Shown: one piece after another, positions 48,704 through 60,631 of the stretch | Numbering within the stretch: the stretch's first letter is position 1 | Layout: every line of letters begins with the position of its first letter | Origin: Psychrobacter maritimus | Lineage (GTDB): Bacteria > Pseudomonadota > Gammaproteobacteria > Pseudomonadales > Moraxellaceae | Length of the DNA: 64,000 nt | Reading direction: 5' to 3' | NCBI RefSeq assembly: GCF_904846345.1 | Contig: NZ_CAJHAJ010000001.1 | Span: 186,001 to 250,000 of the forward strand | Notes under the pieces: generated by a model | Told to the model about the DNA's origin: nothing | What the model saw: only the letters and a program-made list of their open reading frames with translations | Database searches by the model: none | Translations under genes and position numbers: made by a program

Positions 48704-49015
48704 TTAGGCATTAATAGCTTTGATTTTTAACAAGGTATACCATTGGCGGTGACCTTGCTCTTTGTGATAATGCTTACGACGGTTGTGTTTGATGATACGG
48801 ATTTTTTCGCCGCGACCATGTTCAACCACTTCAACTTCTACGCTAGCGCCTTCAACGACAGGCTGACCGATTTTGACAGTTTCACCGTCAACAACCATCA
48901 ACACGTCTTCAAACTTGATTGTTTCGCCTTTTTCTGCTTTTAGTAGTTCAACTTTAAGCAACTCATCGACGACTACACGGTGCTGTTTACCACCAGTTTT
49001 GATTACTGCGTACAT
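48704..49015 (-). CDS. rplU: 50S ribosomal protein L21
   Basis: 103 residues. [16 protein letters not shown] at the start and the basic [20 protein letters not shown] segment are diagnostic. First gene of rplU-rpmA; a promoter lies about 190 bp upstream, so the leader is long. Confidence 0.98.
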   Translation of the reverse strand: MYAVIKTGGKQHRVVVDELLKVELLKAEKGETIKFEDVLMVVDGETVKIGQPVVEGASVEVEVVEHGRGEKIRIIKHNRRKHYHKEQGHRQWYTLLKIKAINA

Positions 49016-49658
49016 TGTATGACTCCGTTTAACCCGTGTGCCGTGGCTGATATCATACCAACGCTTTTACGACGAACACGACAGGGAAAAATTAAAGGCA
49101 AGATTTTACGGCTTTTTGCTCATAAAAGCAAGCCGCATCTCTTGTTTTGCTCAGGTGGTAATACCAATAATACTGGCTCAAATGTTTGTCTATACTTATA
49201 TATAAAAATGATGTGATTGATTAACAAGGGTATAAACCACCGCTGTTAAGACCACCATCTTTATTCAAGTATAAGACATCAAACCATCATTGGTTAAAAT
49301 CCAACAGCGGCTATTATAACTTATATAATCAGTTACTTACAGTTTTTTGTAAATATTGGCTTATTATTACTCAATTCTGGTGAATAAATTCCAATCGATA
49401 CGCTAAATGGCTTAATAAACATCCATCCATTATTGTTTAATTAGACGACCAATATATCAAAATATAGGGCTAAACAGACGGCTAAATATAAAGACAGCCC
49501 TGCATTCTGCTATACTTAAATCAACAATTGACCCAGATAGCTATGCTATTATGCGTCAAACGATAGCCTTACTATCAATACTTGCAATAAGCACTTACTA
49601 TAAATAGATAGACCGCTATCCAAACCCTCTTTTATTTTCATTGGTATGACGACTCATT
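49016..49658. other. Divergent region between rplU and ispB
   Basis: 643 bp. The rplU side holds a predicted promoter (49199-49227) and a leader with a hairpin (CGGCTT...AAGCCG, about 49107-49135), where L21/L27 operons could be controlled. The ispB side is AT-rich; no gene or repeat was recognised in 49230-49658. Confidence 0.5.
49199..49227 (-). promoter_or_regulatory. rplU-rpmA promoter
   Basis: On the minus strand TTGTTA (49227-49222), 17-bp spacer, TATATA (49204-49199). It predicts a leader of about 175 nt. Confidence 0.6.
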
Positions 49659-50738
49659 ATGACCAGTAACTCTTTATCTAACGCCGCTGCAGCATCAACC
49701 ACACCCTTAACTAACTTAGCAAGCACGCCAAGCAATGCTGAACCCAACCATGCTGACACCCTAAGCTATGCCGATATTCAAAGCATCGTTGCTGATGATT
49801 TTGATATTATGGACAAGCAAGTTTTTGGCAGTTTGAATTCCAAAGTTCAACTGGTCATGAGCGTCTCGCAGCATGTGATTAATGCTGGCGGCAAACGTAT
49901 GCGCCCGCTCATTACCTTGTTATGCGCGCGGATGTTTAATGATGAGCCGTCGCAGCAAGCGATGCATTTGGCGGCGATTACTGAGATGCTGCATACCGCA
50001 ACCTTAGTCCATGATGATGTGATTGATGAATCAGGTCAGCGTCGTGGTAAGCCAACCGCAAACGCTACTTGGGATAATGCCACGGCAGTGCTGGTCGGTG
50101 ACTATCTGATTGCTCGCGCCTTTAACTTACTGGTTGGGTTTCAGAGCTTACCGTTATTACAAGTGTTCTCAGATGGTACCTGTGATATCGCCGAGGGCGA
50201 AGTGTTACAGCTACAGCATCAGCACAATCCTGAAGCCACTGAAGCCGATTATCTAAATATCATCGATGGAAAGACATCACGCTTATTTATGATGGCGACC
50301 CAAGGCGCGGCTATTTTGCAAAATAAAACTGAGCACCTGCAAGCATTGGCTGATTTTGGTCAGCATTTCGGTAATGCTTTCCAAATCGTTGATGATGTGC
50401 TCGATTATAGTGGCGATAGCGAGCTGATGGGCAAAAATCTCGGTGACGATTTGGCGGAAGGTAAACCAACGCTGCCAACCATCAAAGCGCTTGAGCTATT
50501 AAAAGACAGCGATACCGCAGGCTATGAGCAGTTACGTATCGCCGTGCAAACTGGTAAAACACCAAACGCTGAGCAGCTTATCGAGCTGGTACGTCATTCA
50601 GGCTCGCTTGAATACTGTAAGCAGCGCGCATTAGAAGAGACCAAACTTGCCCAGCAAGCGCTTAGCAGCTTACCTGATAATCGCTACCGCCAAGGGCTAT
50701 ATCAATTGACGGAACTTGCCAGCGCGCGTTTAGTGTAA
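49659..50738 (+). CDS. ispB: Polyprenyl diphosphate synthase (octaprenyl type)
   Basis: Trans-prenyltransferase making the ubiquinone side chain. First Asp-rich motif DDVID (119-123, in LVHDDVIDESGQRRG) and second in VDDVLDYSGD. The GGKRMRPLITLL segment binds the allylic substrate. 359 residues with a polar N-terminal extension of about 35 residues. Chain length is inferred from similarity to IspB; small residues (AAITEML) before the first motif are compatible with long products. Confidence 0.92.
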   Translation: MTSNSLSNAAAASTTPLTNLASTPSNAEPNHADTLSYADIQSIVADDFDIMDKQVFGSLNSKVQLVMSVSQHVINAGGKRMRPLITLLCARMFNDEPSQQAMHLAAITEMLHTATLVHDDVIDESGQRRGKPTANATWDNATAVLVGDYLIARAFNLLVGFQSLPLLQVFSDGTCDIAEGEVLQLQHQHNPEATEADYLNIIDGKTSRLFMMATQGAAILQNKTEHLQALADFGQHFGNAFQIVDDVLDYSGDSELMGKNLGDDLAEGKPTLPTIKALELLKDSDTAGYEQLRIAVQTGKTPNAEQLIELVRHSGSLEYCKQRALEETKLAQQALSSLPDNRYRQGLYQLTELASARLV

Positions 50739-50748
50739 AGGCTATTTA

Positions 50749-50811
50749 TTTATCTGATATATCTAAATCTTTATATACTTTCTATATACAGCTTTTAATA
50801 TATCAGATAAA
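50749..50811. repeat. AT-rich inverted repeat after ispB
   Basis: Arms TTTATCTGATATAT and ATATATCAGATAAA match perfectly over 14 bp, separated by 35 bp that contain TATATA-CTTTC-TATATA. It lacks a clean T run but may serve as an ispB terminator. Confidence 0.6.
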
Positions 50812-51210
50812 GACCACTTTATTTATTAAAGGTTAAGTTAAGCCTGACTTTATAATAATAAGACATAAAAGATGAGGAGAGTTTGGCTATGATACTAGCA
50901 GCCTCCTCATTACTCATACCAAACGCTGACTTAAGCGCATACGTTTTGCCTCCATATTTTAGCGTTCACACTTAAGTATTGCTAATACAGAATTTTTCTG
51001 TTTCCTTTGTTTTCTACTGTATTTTTATACAGCTTTCTTGCTACTATCTCTGAATCTCATTTAAAAAAACAAAAATTAACAATATTCTAGTTCAGCATTC
51101 ATTACGAATTTTACAAGGTATTTTTAACGCTATGCTTGTATTATCAATGGCTGTTAGGCATTTATTGAGCTAGAAGACAATTGTGAGACGCAAAAACGGT
51201 TTTTTACACC

Positions 51211-51242
51211 TTGACTGTAGGGTATACCCTATAGTTTATAAT
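51211..51242 (+). promoter_or_regulatory. MerR-type promoter/operator of RND efflux operon
   Basis: TTGACT (51211-51216) and consensus TATAAT (51237-51242) are separated by 20 bp, too long for normal sigma-70 use. The spacer is filled by the perfect palindrome TAGGGTATACCCTA (51218-51231), extendable to 22 bp with one mismatched pair (51214-51235). A palindrome in a 19-20-bp spacer is the hallmark of promoters activated by MerR-family regulators. The TSS would be about 160 nt before the adaptor gene. Confidence 0.6.
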
Positions 51243-51409
51243 CATTCATTAAATTAAATCTGCTTATCCGATTGTTACGCGTTTAGCGATTAATATATTG
51301 GCAACGGTAAATGCATATTACTTTTCATATCTACCACGTTAAGATTTACCCCTAAACTTTTAATACTGTAATTATTTATTATATGATATTTATATTGCCG
51401 AGGACATTG

Positions 51410-52807
51410 ATGAAGCACTCTACTCTTGCGCTTGTAATAGCATCTGTACTATCTGGAGCTGTACTGGTTGGCTGTGACAAAAACGAGGACGCAGCTGGTG
51501 ACGCAGCCGCACAGCAGCAAATGCCACCTGCTGTCGTCAACGTTCAGACTGTCACTCTAGATACCATACCCCAAGTACAGACCTTTGCTGGACGTACCGC
51601 GGCTTATCAAACCGCAGACGTTCGCCCACAGGTTAATGGCATTATTGACGAGGTGTTGTTCCGTGAGGGCAGCAACGTCAAAAAAGACCAACCTTTATAT
51701 CGTATCAATACTGATAACTACGCGACGTCTATTACCAGTGGGCAGGCGGCTATTCAGCAGGCTCAAGCCAACTATCAGACAGCGGTGGCAAACAATGCCA
51801 ATGCTAAAGCTGAATTGGTCAGCCGCCAAGCATCATTATCACAAGCGCAAAATGATTTACAACGCTTGCAAGGTTTGATCGAAATTGATGCTATCTCAAA
51901 GCAGCAATATGACCAAGCTGTCACCCAAGTTCGTACCGCTCAAGCGGCGGTCGAAAGTGCGCGCGCGGCTATCGGACAAACGGAAGCAGGTATTGAGAGT
52001 GCGAAAGCGGGCATCCAAACTGCCAAGGCAGGTTTACAAGCCAGCACGTTGGATTTAAACCGTACTATCGTACGTGCGCCGCTCTCAGGTCGTACTGACC
52101 GCTCTAGCGTGACTGCCGGTACGTTGGTTAGCGCCGGTCAACCTGATCCTTTAGTGACTATCTCACGCCTAGATCCTATCTATGTCGATATCAGCCAGTC
52201 TTCATCCGAATTGCTTAAGTTACGCCAGCAAATCTCTGCAGGTAAAGCACAAGCAGGCATGAACTCGGTTGAATTGGTGTTAGAAGATGGCTCAACTTAT
52301 CCTGTACGCGGTGAGCTTGCTTTATCTGAAGCAAAAGTTGATGAGTCAACCGGTGCGGTGACTTTACGCGCGGTCTTCTCTAATAAAAATAATATCTTAT
52401 TGCCTGGTATGTATGTCAGCGCTCGCTTAACCCAAAGCGTCATTACCAATGCCGCCTTGGTACCGCAAAGTGCCGTGATGCGTACCCCGAAAAGTGAAAC
52501 CCAAGTTTACATCGTTGATGAGAACAATAAAATTCAAGTACGTCCTGTCACTATTAATGGTACCTATCAAGGGCAATGGGTCATCACAGACGGCCTACAA
52601 GCAGGGGATAAAGTGGTGGTTATCGGCGGTGCAAAAGTGAAGCCTGAGCAAGAGGTGGTCGCCAAACCATTACCAGATGCCAATGCAGCCCCTGCTAAGC
52701 CAGGTGCACCTACTGCCCAAACGCCGCAGCAAGCTGCAAAAGCGATGGATAAGCCAGCTAGTAAAGATGCCGCTGCTAAAAAACCTGCAGAATCTACCGC
52801 TAACTAA
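51410..52807 (+). CDS. RND efflux periplasmic adaptor (AcrA/MexA type)
   Basis: Membrane-fusion lipoprotein linking the inner-membrane pump to the outer-membrane channel. ATG 51410 is chosen (GAGGA five bases upstream), giving a signal peptide ending in lipobox LVGC with Cys22; the frame extends to 51383. The lipoyl halves (ADVRPQVNGIIDEVLFREGSNVKK), a long alpha-hairpin with heptad Ala/Gln content (residues about 95-170), the beta-barrel and VRPVTINGTYQGQWVI are as in AcrA. 465 residues, ending in a Pro/Ala/Lys-rich tail about 45 residues long. First gene of a three-gene operon. Confidence 0.95.
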   Translation: MKHSTLALVIASVLSGAVLVGCDKNEDAAGDAAAQQQMPPAVVNVQTVTLDTIPQVQTFAGRTAAYQTADVRPQVNGIIDEVLFREGSNVKKDQPLYRINTDNYATSITSGQAAIQQAQANYQTAVANNANAKAELVSRQASLSQAQNDLQRLQGLIEIDAISKQQYDQAVTQVRTAQAAVESARAAIGQTEAGIESAKAGIQTAKAGLQASTLDLNRTIVRAPLSGRTDRSSVTAGTLVSAGQPDPLVTISRLDPIYVDISQSSSELLKLRQQISAGKAQAGMNSVELVLEDGSTYPVRGELALSEAKVDESTGAVTLRAVFSNKNNILLPGMYVSARLTQSVITNAALVPQSAVMRTPKSETQVYIVDENNKIQVRPVTINGTYQGQWVITDGLQAGDKVVVIGGAKVKPEQEVVAKPLPDANAAPAKPGAPTAQTPQQAAKAMDKPASKDAAAKKPAESTAN

Positions 52808-52841
52808 TTCCATTCAAAGATAGGAAGACTAGGGATATACT

Positions 52842-55800
52842 ATGTCACGTTTTTTTATTAATCGCCCTATTTTTGCATGGGTGATGGCTATTTTGGTCAT
52901 GCTCATCGGGGTGATATCGGTCATTAACTTGCCGATTGAGCAGTATCCACGTATTGCACCACCAACGATTTCGGTTAGCGCAAGCTATCCTGGTGCCAAC
53001 GCTCAAACCGTTGAAAATTCCGTTGTACAGATTATTGAACAACGTATGAAGGGTCTTGATGGTCTGATGTATATGTCATCGTCAAGCTCGTCAAACGGTG
53101 GCGCGTCAGTAACCTTAACCTTTGAAAACGGTACTGATTCTGATACCGCGCAGGTACAGGTACAAAATAAACTTCAAGCCGCAATGAGCTCATTACCTGA
53201 GTCGGTGCAGCGTCAAGGCGTCAACGTCAATAAATCCTCTAGCAGCTTTTTAATGGTGCAAGGTTTTATTTCTGAAGACGGCAGCATGGATCGCGCGGAT
53301 ATCGCCGATTATGTCAACTCAAACGTCGTTGACCAGTTAAGCCGTGTTGAAGGCGTAGGTGAAGTACAGGTGTTTGGTTCGGCTTATGCGATGCGCATTT
53401 GGCTCGACCCTGCCCGTCTACGTAGCTATAACATGGTGCCATCTGATGTGGTCAACGCTGTGCGCTCGCAAAACGCGCAAGTGTCGGCCGGTCAGCTAGG
53501 ACAAGCGCCTGCTGATACCGACCAACAGGTTATCAACGCTACCGTTACGGTGCAAAGCTATCTACAAACCCCTGAAGAATTTGAAAACATTCTCTTAAAA
53601 ACCGATACCTCTGGCGCAAAAGTTCGCTTAGGCGATGTTGCAAAAGTTGAAATCGGTAGTGAAAACTATAGTGTTATTTCACTATATAACGGTAATGAAG
53701 CTGCTGGTCTGGGTATTTCATTGGCCGGTGGTGCAAACGCACTAGAAACGCGCGAAGCGGTTGGTGCACGTATGGCCGAGCTGGAAGCAAACTTCCCAGC
53801 GGGTCTGGTATCAGTCGTCCCTTATGACACCACGCCGTTTGTACGTTTGTCTATCGAGCAAGTGGTCAAGACGCTGATTGAAGCAATTGTCTTAGTATTT
53901 ATCGTCATGTTCATTTTCTTACAGAACTGGCGTGCGACCATTATTCCGACCCTTGCCGTTCCTGTGGTTCTATTAGGTACCTTTGCGGTACTCTATATTG
54001 CAGGCTTTAGTATCAACGTCCTAACCATGTTTGCCATGGTACTGTCCATCGGTCTACTGGTCGATGACGCCATTGTGGTGGTAGAGAACGTCGAGCGTAT
54101 TTTGGAGGAAGATCCTCATATCTCCATTAAAGACGCTACCCTACAATCGATGCGCGAGATTAGTAAAATCGTTATCGGTATTGCCTTGATTCTATCGGCA
54201 GTATTCGTACCGATGGCCTTCTTTGGTGGTTCAACTGGTGTGATTTATCGTCAGTTCTCAATCACCTTGATTACTGCCATGGTCTTATCGGCACTGGTCG
54301 CGCTTATCTTTACCCCTGCTCTATGTGTGACCTTGCTCAAACGTAGCAAAAGCCATGACAAAGCCTCGACAGAAGAGAAAAAAGGCTTCTTTGGTTGGTT
54401 TAACCGCTCTTTTTATAAAGTCAGCCGTAGCTATGAAAATTCGGTTGGTAAAAGCTTCCGTTTTAAATGGTTATACTTAATCGGCTATGCCGCCATCATC
54501 GGTATCATGGCAGTGGTGTTCTTACGTATCCCCGGCTCGTTCTTGCCAGAAGAAGACCAAGGTATTATGTTTACCTTAGTTCAGCTTCCTGCTGGTGCGA
54601 CGCTAAATGAAACGCAAGATGTACTCGATAAAGTCAGTAATTATTATGATACCCAAGAAGGCGATAATATTGCCTCTGTCTTTACCATTGCAGGTTTCAG
54701 TTTTGCTGGACAAGGGCAAAATATGGGACTGGCATTCGTACGTTTATCTGACTGGGCTGATCGTCCTGGTGCAGAAAACACCGCAAAAGCGGTGGCCGAT
54801 CGTGCCATGGGTTACTTCTTTACCCAGTTAAATGAAGCCCAAGTATTTGCGATTGTACCGCCCGCGATTACCGAACTTGGTAACGCCAGTGGTTTTGATT
54901 TAATGATTCAGGACACCGGCAACCTTGGGCATGATGGGCTACTTGAAGCTCGTAATATGCTCCTCGGTATGGCGGCGCAAAATGACAAAGTCGCAGGCGT
55001 TCGTCCAAACGGTCAAGAAGATGCACCACAGTTAAAAATTAATATCAACCAAGAACAAGCTGCTGCTTATGGTTTGTCATTGGGTAATATCAATAGCGTC
55101 ATCTCTACCGCGTGGGGTTCAAGCTATATCAATGACTTCGTCGACCGCGGTCGTATTAAGCGTGTGTTTGTCCAAGGTGAGCCAAGCAGCCGTACCAATC
55201 CTGATGATATCGGTAAATGGTTTGTCCGTAACGATACCGGTGATATGATTTCATTCGATGCTTTCTCTAGTAGCGAATGGCAATCAGGCTCTCCGCGTCT
55301 GACCCGTTATAACAGCTTACCGTCGATGAATATTCAAGGTAGTGCCGCGCCCGGTTTGAGTACGGGTGAAGCAATGAGCTCCATGGAAGCCATAATGGAG
55401 AAGATGCCTGAAGGTGTCGGCTATGAGTGGACAGGTATGTCACTTGAAGAGCAAAAGTCAGGTGCCCAAGCGCCGATGCTTTATGCACTGTCAATCTTAG
55501 TGGTATTCTTATGTCTAGCCGCCTTGTATGAAAGCTGGTCTATCCCCTTCTCTGTCCTATTGGTTATCCCACTTGGGGTGCTAGGTGCGGTGATATTTAC
55601 GTGGCTACGCGGCTTTAATAACGATATTTACTTGCAAGTTGGTCTACTGACGGTGGTTGGTCTATCGGCCAAAAACGCCATCTTGATTATTGAGTTTGCA
55701 AAAGAACACCAAGAAGAAGGCTATAGTCTAAAAGAGGCGGTCATGACAGCGGCGCGTCAACGTCTGCGTCCGATTATTATGACCTCACTTGCCTTTGGAC

Positions 55801-56090
55801 TCGGTGTTGTGCCATTATTCATCGCCACAGGTCCGGGCTCGGGCAGTCAAAACGCCATCGGTACTAGTGTGGTTGGTGGTGTTGTCACCGCAACTATCTT
55901 AGGTATCTTCTTTATTCCGATGTTCTATATTTGGGTACGTAGTATGTTCCCGCATAAATATGAGAACAACAAACCAAACGATAGAGATGATGGCAATGAC
56001 GGCACACCTGGCCCGCAAAACCCAACGCCTTCTGACCCAATGCCTTCTGAGAGTTATCAGCCTGTAAGCCTTGGAGATAATACACAATGA
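52842..56090 (+). CDS. RND multidrug efflux pump (AcrB/MexB, HAE1 type)
   Basis: Proton-driven trimeric inner-membrane pump. It begins [17 protein letters not shown], typical of the family. Proton-relay aspartates are D408-D409 in [13 protein letters not shown] (TM4), and the relay lysine is in [14 protein letters not shown] (TM10). Two large periplasmic loops are full length. 1082 residues, about 35 longer than AcrB, from a Pro/Asp/Asn-rich cytosolic tail. Starts 34 bp after the adaptor gene; its stop overlaps the start of the channel gene by 4 bp. Confidence 0.97.
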   Translation: MSRFFINRPIFAWVMAILVMLIGVISVINLPIEQYPRIAPPTISVSASYPGANAQTVENSVVQIIEQRMKGLDGLMYMSSSSSSNGGASVTLTFENGTDSDTAQVQVQNKLQAAMSSLPESVQRQGVNVNKSSSSFLMVQGFISEDGSMDRADIADYVNSNVVDQLSRVEGVGEVQVFGSAYAMRIWLDPARLRSYNMVPSDVVNAVRSQNAQVSAGQLGQAPADTDQQVINATVTVQSYLQTPEEFENILLKTDTSGAKVRLGDVAKVEIGSENYSVISLYNGNEAAGLGISLAGGANALETREAVGARMAELEANFPAGLVSVVPYDTTPFVRLSIEQVVKTLIEAIVLVFIVMFIFLQNWRATIIPTLAVPVVLLGTFAVLYIAGFSINVLTMFAMVLSIGLLVDDAIVVVENVERILEEDPHISIKDATLQSMREISKIVIGIALILSAVFVPMAFFGGSTGVIYRQFSITLITAMVLSALVALIFTPALCVTLLKRSKSHDKASTEEKKGFFGWFNRSFYKVSRSYENSVGKSFRFKWLYLIGYAAIIGIMAVVFLRIPGSFLPEEDQGIMFTLVQLPAGATLNETQDVLDKVSNYYDTQEGDNIASVFTIAGFSFAGQGQNMGLAFVRLSDWADRPGAENTAKAVADRAMGYFFTQLNEAQVFAIVPPAITELGNASGFDLMIQDTGNLGHDGLLEARNMLLGMAAQNDKVAGVRPNGQEDAPQLKININQEQAAAYGLSLGNINSVISTAWGSSYINDFVDRGRIKRVFVQGEPSSRTNPDDIGKWFVRNDTGDMISFDAFSSSEWQSGSPRLTRYNSLPSMNIQGSAAPGLSTGEAMSSMEAIMEKMPEGVGYEWTGMSLEEQKSGAQAPMLYALSILVVFLCLAALYESWSIPFSVLLVIPLGVLGAVIFTWLRGFNNDIYLQVGLLTVVGLSAKNAILIIEFAKEHQEEGYSLKEAVMTAARQRLRPIIMTSLAFGLGVVPLFIATGPGSGSQNAIGTSVVGGVVTATILGIFFIPMFYIWVRSMFPHKYENNKPNDRDDGNDGTPGPQNPTPSDPMPSESYQPVSLGDNTQ

Positions 56091-57898
56091 GTGCTCAAAA
56101 AAATATTACCTTAAGCTCAGCAGCGGTAGCAAACATTGCTACCACTGCGCAACCGGCGCTTGCAGTACTGCGCAAAAATGGCGGTCGTCTAATCGGCTTG
56201 ACCGCTTTAGCGTTAAGCATGGCGGCTTGTAATACCATCCCAAAAGCGGATATGCGCCCTGTCCTTGCTGAGCCGAATATCCCTATCGAACAAACTTATG
56301 GCGCGTTTGATAAAGAAACCGTGAGTAGCGCTGATCAGCCAAGTATCGCCGGTCAACGCTGGCAGAACTTCTATAGCGACGAGCGCCTAAAAGGTCTGAT
56401 TGCGTTAGGTTTAGAGAACAACAAAGACTTTGAAAGCGCCCGCTTAGCGATTGAAAAAGCGCGCGCCCAATATCAAATCACCGATCTTAATGATCTACCT
56501 AGAATTGATGGTAGCGGTGGTTACACGCGCCAAGCGCAAAACAGAACTGACAAAAACCCTAACAGCTCCTATAACGTCAATCTTGGTCTTGCCAATTATG
56601 AGTTAGACTTTTGGGGTAAAATTGCCAGCTTAAAAGACCAAGCGTTACAGAATTTCTTGGCCACGACAGCGGCAAAAGATTCGACCCAAATCAGCCTAAT
56701 CAGTAATATCGCTCAAAGCTATGCCAACTTAAGCTATAGCTTAGCGCAATTAAAACTGGCAGAGGCTACGGTTGAAAGTCGTGAGAAATCACTATTTATT
56801 GCCGATAAACGCTTTGAAGCAGGTATTGATCCTAAGCTGCCATCTTTGCAAGCCAGTGCTTCATTAGAAAATGCCAAACTTGCTGTCTTACGGGCGCAAA
56901 GCAGTATTCTAAAAGCGCGTAACGCCTTGCAGTTTTTGGTAGGTGGACCGATTCCAACCAACCTTATTCCAACGCCTGCAGTCAGTAACATCACAAATCA
57001 GCAGATATTTAACGCCGGCTTACCAAGTGAGTTGCTGCGCTATCGTCCTGATGTGTTGCAAGCAGAATACAATCTAAAAGCTGCTGGTGCCAATATCGAA
57101 GTGGCGCGCGCGTCTTACTTCCCGTCTATTAGCCTAGCCAGTAGCGTAGGTTTGAGTAGCGGCAGTTTAGATAACTTGTTTAAGAGTGGTTCGGTCGGTT
57201 GGTCATTTGGCCCAAGCATTAGCGTGCCTATCTTTGATGCTGGTCGCTTGGATGCCAATTACGACGTGGCGAAAATTGAGCGTGAACAGACGCTAGCTGG
57301 CTACGAGAAATCTATCCAAACCGCGTTCCGCGAAGTATCCGACGTCTTGGCTACACGCGCGACATTGGGTGATCAGCTCGCCGCGCAATACCGCTTGCAA
57401 GATAACTTTGAGCAAACCTATCAGATAGCAGATGCACGCTTTAAAGCCGGTATTGCAAACTATCTAGATGTGCTTGATGCGCAGCGCTCATTGTTCTCAA
57501 CGCAGCAAGGTATCTTGGACTTAGAGCTACAAAAAATCATTAGCCAAGTCGAGCTTTATCAAGTCTTAGGCGGCGGCGCTAACCTTGACGTGCCAACGGT
57601 GATTCCTGTACCGCATAAAAACTTAGTGCAATTGGTCAATCTACCTGCCAATAGCAATAAAGCAAAAGCGGTCGATGCCATCGATGCGGCTAGCTCAGCT
57701 CGTGTGGCTTCTGCACAAGAAGCCCAAGCGATTAAGCAGGCGCAACCAACAGAAAAGGCAACTTTTAAGCCGACCGCTGTGGTTGATGTCAATAATGATG
57801 GCAAAACAGACGCGGCGGTAGGTGTGGTCACCGAAAAGACGACCTTTAACGACACCAGTGTTGAGCAAGTACCTGTTACCCAGATTGTTGAGCCTTAA
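56087..57898 (+). CDS. Outer-membrane efflux channel lipoprotein (OprM type)
   Basis: TolC-like channel completing the RND system. The lipobox MAAC puts the acylated cysteine at residue 48, unusually far in because about 30 residues precede the signal helix; a shorter start inside is possible, but the ATG overlapping the pump stop (ATGA) favours coupling. Two OEP repeats ([57 protein letters not shown]) are intact. After the second repeat the protein continues about 100 residues beyond OprM, including [11 protein letters not shown], which resembles a calcium-binding loop. Confidence 0.94.
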   Translation: MSAQKNITLSSAAVANIATTAQPALAVLRKNGGRLIGLTALALSMAACNTIPKADMRPVLAEPNIPIEQTYGAFDKETVSSADQPSIAGQRWQNFYSDERLKGLIALGLENNKDFESARLAIEKARAQYQITDLNDLPRIDGSGGYTRQAQNRTDKNPNSSYNVNLGLANYELDFWGKIASLKDQALQNFLATTAAKDSTQISLISNIAQSYANLSYSLAQLKLAEATVESREKSLFIADKRFEAGIDPKLPSLQASASLENAKLAVLRAQSSILKARNALQFLVGGPIPTNLIPTPAVSNITNQQIFNAGLPSELLRYRPDVLQAEYNLKAAGANIEVARASYFPSISLASSVGLSSGSLDNLFKSGSVGWSFGPSISVPIFDAGRLDANYDVAKIEREQTLAGYEKSIQTAFREVSDVLATRATLGDQLAAQYRLQDNFEQTYQIADARFKAGIANYLDVLDAQRSLFSTQQGILDLELQKIISQVELYQVLGGGANLDVPTVIPVPHKNLVQLVNLPANSNKAKAVDAIDAASSARVASAQEAQAIKQAQPTEKATFKPTAVVDVNNDGKTDAAVGVVTEKTTFNDTSVEQVPVTQIVEP

Positions 57899-57958
57899 AC
57901 AATCATAGAAGATAGTGTGAGCGCACTACCCTCACATTGACAGTCGATACGTACAATC

Positions 57959-57985
57959 AGCCCTACCGACTTGGTAGGGCTTTTT
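57959..57985 (+). terminator. RND operon terminator
   Basis: Perfect 9-bp stem AGCCCTACC/GGTAGGGCT, 5-nt loop, T run, 60 bp after the channel gene. Confidence 0.92.
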
Positions 57986-58161
57986 GCTTTCGATAGCGAC
58001 TATTGGTTATAGTGGCTATTGATTATAGTAGTGCTGGGTATAATAGAACATTATATTAACGACGCTTTTATCACTTTAGCGGTGCCAATTTTATAAAAAA
58101 CATGCATTAAAACAGCTTATTTAATCAAGCTGATAAGTAACACATGCTTAAAATCAAATAA

Positions 58162-59178
<1,017 letters not shown>

Positions 59179-59202
59179 TATGCATTAAATTGCTTTGTAT
59201 AT

Positions 59203-59245
59203 AAAAAAACCGCGCCAGCTTATGTATTAGCTGGCGCGGTTTTTT
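59203..59245. terminator. Bidirectional terminator after hemB
   Basis: Perfect stem AAAAAACCGCGCCAGCT / AGCTGGCGCGGTTTTT, 8-nt loop; between convergent hemB and the GST-family gene. Confidence 0.94.
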
Positions 59246-59276
59246 CTGTATTACTATTTTAAAAGCTTAATAAAAA

Positions 59277-60254
59277 TTATAAATGCGCACGGTCATGAGG
59301 TTCGTTAAAATCGAGCAGCGGACCGACGGGGATGATACGCGTGGGATTGATATTGGCATGGCTGGTATAATAATGGGCCTTAATATGCTCGATACTTACC
59401 GTCTCTGCGATACCGGGCACCTGATTTAAATCACGCAGATAGCCCCAAAGGTTGGGATAATCAACAATGCGGCGAATATTACATTTAAAGTGTCCAACAT
59501 ATACCGCATCAAAGCGCACGAGCGTGGTAAATAAGCGCCAGTCCGCCTCGGTAATCGTATTACCTAGTAAGTAACGCTGGTCTACCAGACGCGCCTCTAA
59601 CGTGTCTAGCGCATCAAATAACATTATTACTGCTTCTTTATAAGCAGCTTCGGTCGTGGCAAACCCTGCTTTATAAACCCCATTATTAATTGCTGAATAA
59701 ACAAACTCATTAACCGTATCGATTTCTGCTAGCAATTCTGTTGGCAAGAAATTAACTGCTGTTGCCCCTACTTCATCAAAGGCTGAGTTAAACATCCGAA
59801 TAATCTCAGACGATTCATTACTGACGATGCTATTGGTTTCTTTATCCCATAATATTGGCACTGTCACGCGTCCCGTATAATCAGGCTTCGCGGCAATATA
59901 AACCTCATATAGATAGTCTGCTTTGACGATTGGATCAGCAATGACGCCTGCGCCCTCTGCAAATGTCCAACCTTTATCGCCCATAAAGGGATGCACTATA
60001 GACAGTGAAATCATGTCCTCCAAGCCCTTTAGCTTGCGATAAATGGTGGTGCGATGCGCCCAAGGACATGCAAGCGAGACATATAAATGGTAACGATTGG
60101 GCTCAGCTTTAAAGCCGCCAATGCCTGATGGGCCTGCGCTGCCATCAGCCGTGACCCAGTTTCTAAAACCAGCATCTTCGCGCTCAAAGCGTCCTTCGCT
60201 CGCCTTGGTGTCATACCATTTATCTTGCCACTGACCGTCGACTAACAATCCCAT
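59277..60254 (-). CDS. Glutathionyl-hydroquinone reductase (ECM4/YqjG-like GST)
   Basis: Xi-class glutathione transferase that reduces glutathionyl-hydroquinones using GSH. Catalytic Cys63 lies in SLACPWAHRTTIYRKLKGLE, the class signature; HPFMGDKGWTF, WDKETNSIVSNESSEIIRM and ADWRLFTTLVRFDAVYVGHFKCN are strongly conserved. 325 residues. ATG at 60254. Cytosolic; physiological substrate not known. It is the last clearly core gene before the tRNA fragment. Confidence 0.95.
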   Translation of the reverse strand: MGLLVDGQWQDKWYDTKASEGRFEREDAGFRNWVTADGSAGPSGIGGFKAEPNRYHLYVSLACPWAHRTTIYRKLKGLEDMISLSIVHPFMGDKGWTFAEGAGVIADPIVKADYLYEVYIAAKPDYTGRVTVPILWDKETNSIVSNESSEIIRMFNSAFDEVGATAVNFLPTELLAEIDTVNEFVYSAINNGVYKAGFATTEAAYKEAVIMLFDALDTLEARLVDQRYLLGNTITEADWRLFTTLVRFDAVYVGHFKCNIRRIVDYPNLWGYLRDLNQVPGIAETVSIEHIKAHYYTSHANINPTRIIPVGPLLDFNEPHDRAHL

Positions 60255-60592
60255 ATCTTGCCCCGCTTTATTTTAGTTATAAATGTATTTGATTAAAAAC
60301 AACAACTATCAAACGATGCAAATAAAATAATTGCTATCGTCATATTTATTCAACTTTAAAGCTCATAGTAACATTTCTATGTTGCCCAGCCATTAAGCTT
60401 TGTTTGTTTCTCAAACAGCATATATCTTAAAAGGCAGAGTTATGGTGCGGATTAAATTGAGATAGATTTTTTTAGAAAAAGTTGAAAACTTTACTTTGAG
60501 AGGCAGGCGAATTATAAAGTTTGAGAGTCTAACTGATACGAAATTTCTATTTTTCTACCATCCATATTTTATAGGCATTAAATTACAGCCAT

Positions 60593-60625
60593 AAAAAAAG
60601 CCCCAATCATAAAGATTGGGGCTTT
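60593..60625 (-). terminator. Terminator following the tRNA fragment
   Basis: Perfect 9-bp stem GCCCCAATC/GATTGGGGC, 5-nt loop, T run on the minus strand, 6 nt after the CCA end of the tRNA fragment. It looks like the original tRNA gene's terminator. Confidence 0.9.
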
Positions 60626-60631
60626 CGAATC

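Larger units (their letters stand above)
50739..51409. other. ispB to RND operon intergenic region
   Basis: 671 bp, no gene seen. It contains a perfect 14-bp inverted repeat (50749-50762 and 50798-50811) with a second AT hairpin inside its loop, a further stem ATGAGGAG/CTCCTCAT (50872-50879 and 50903-50910), and the RND promoter with operator (51211-51242). Confidence 0.65.
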
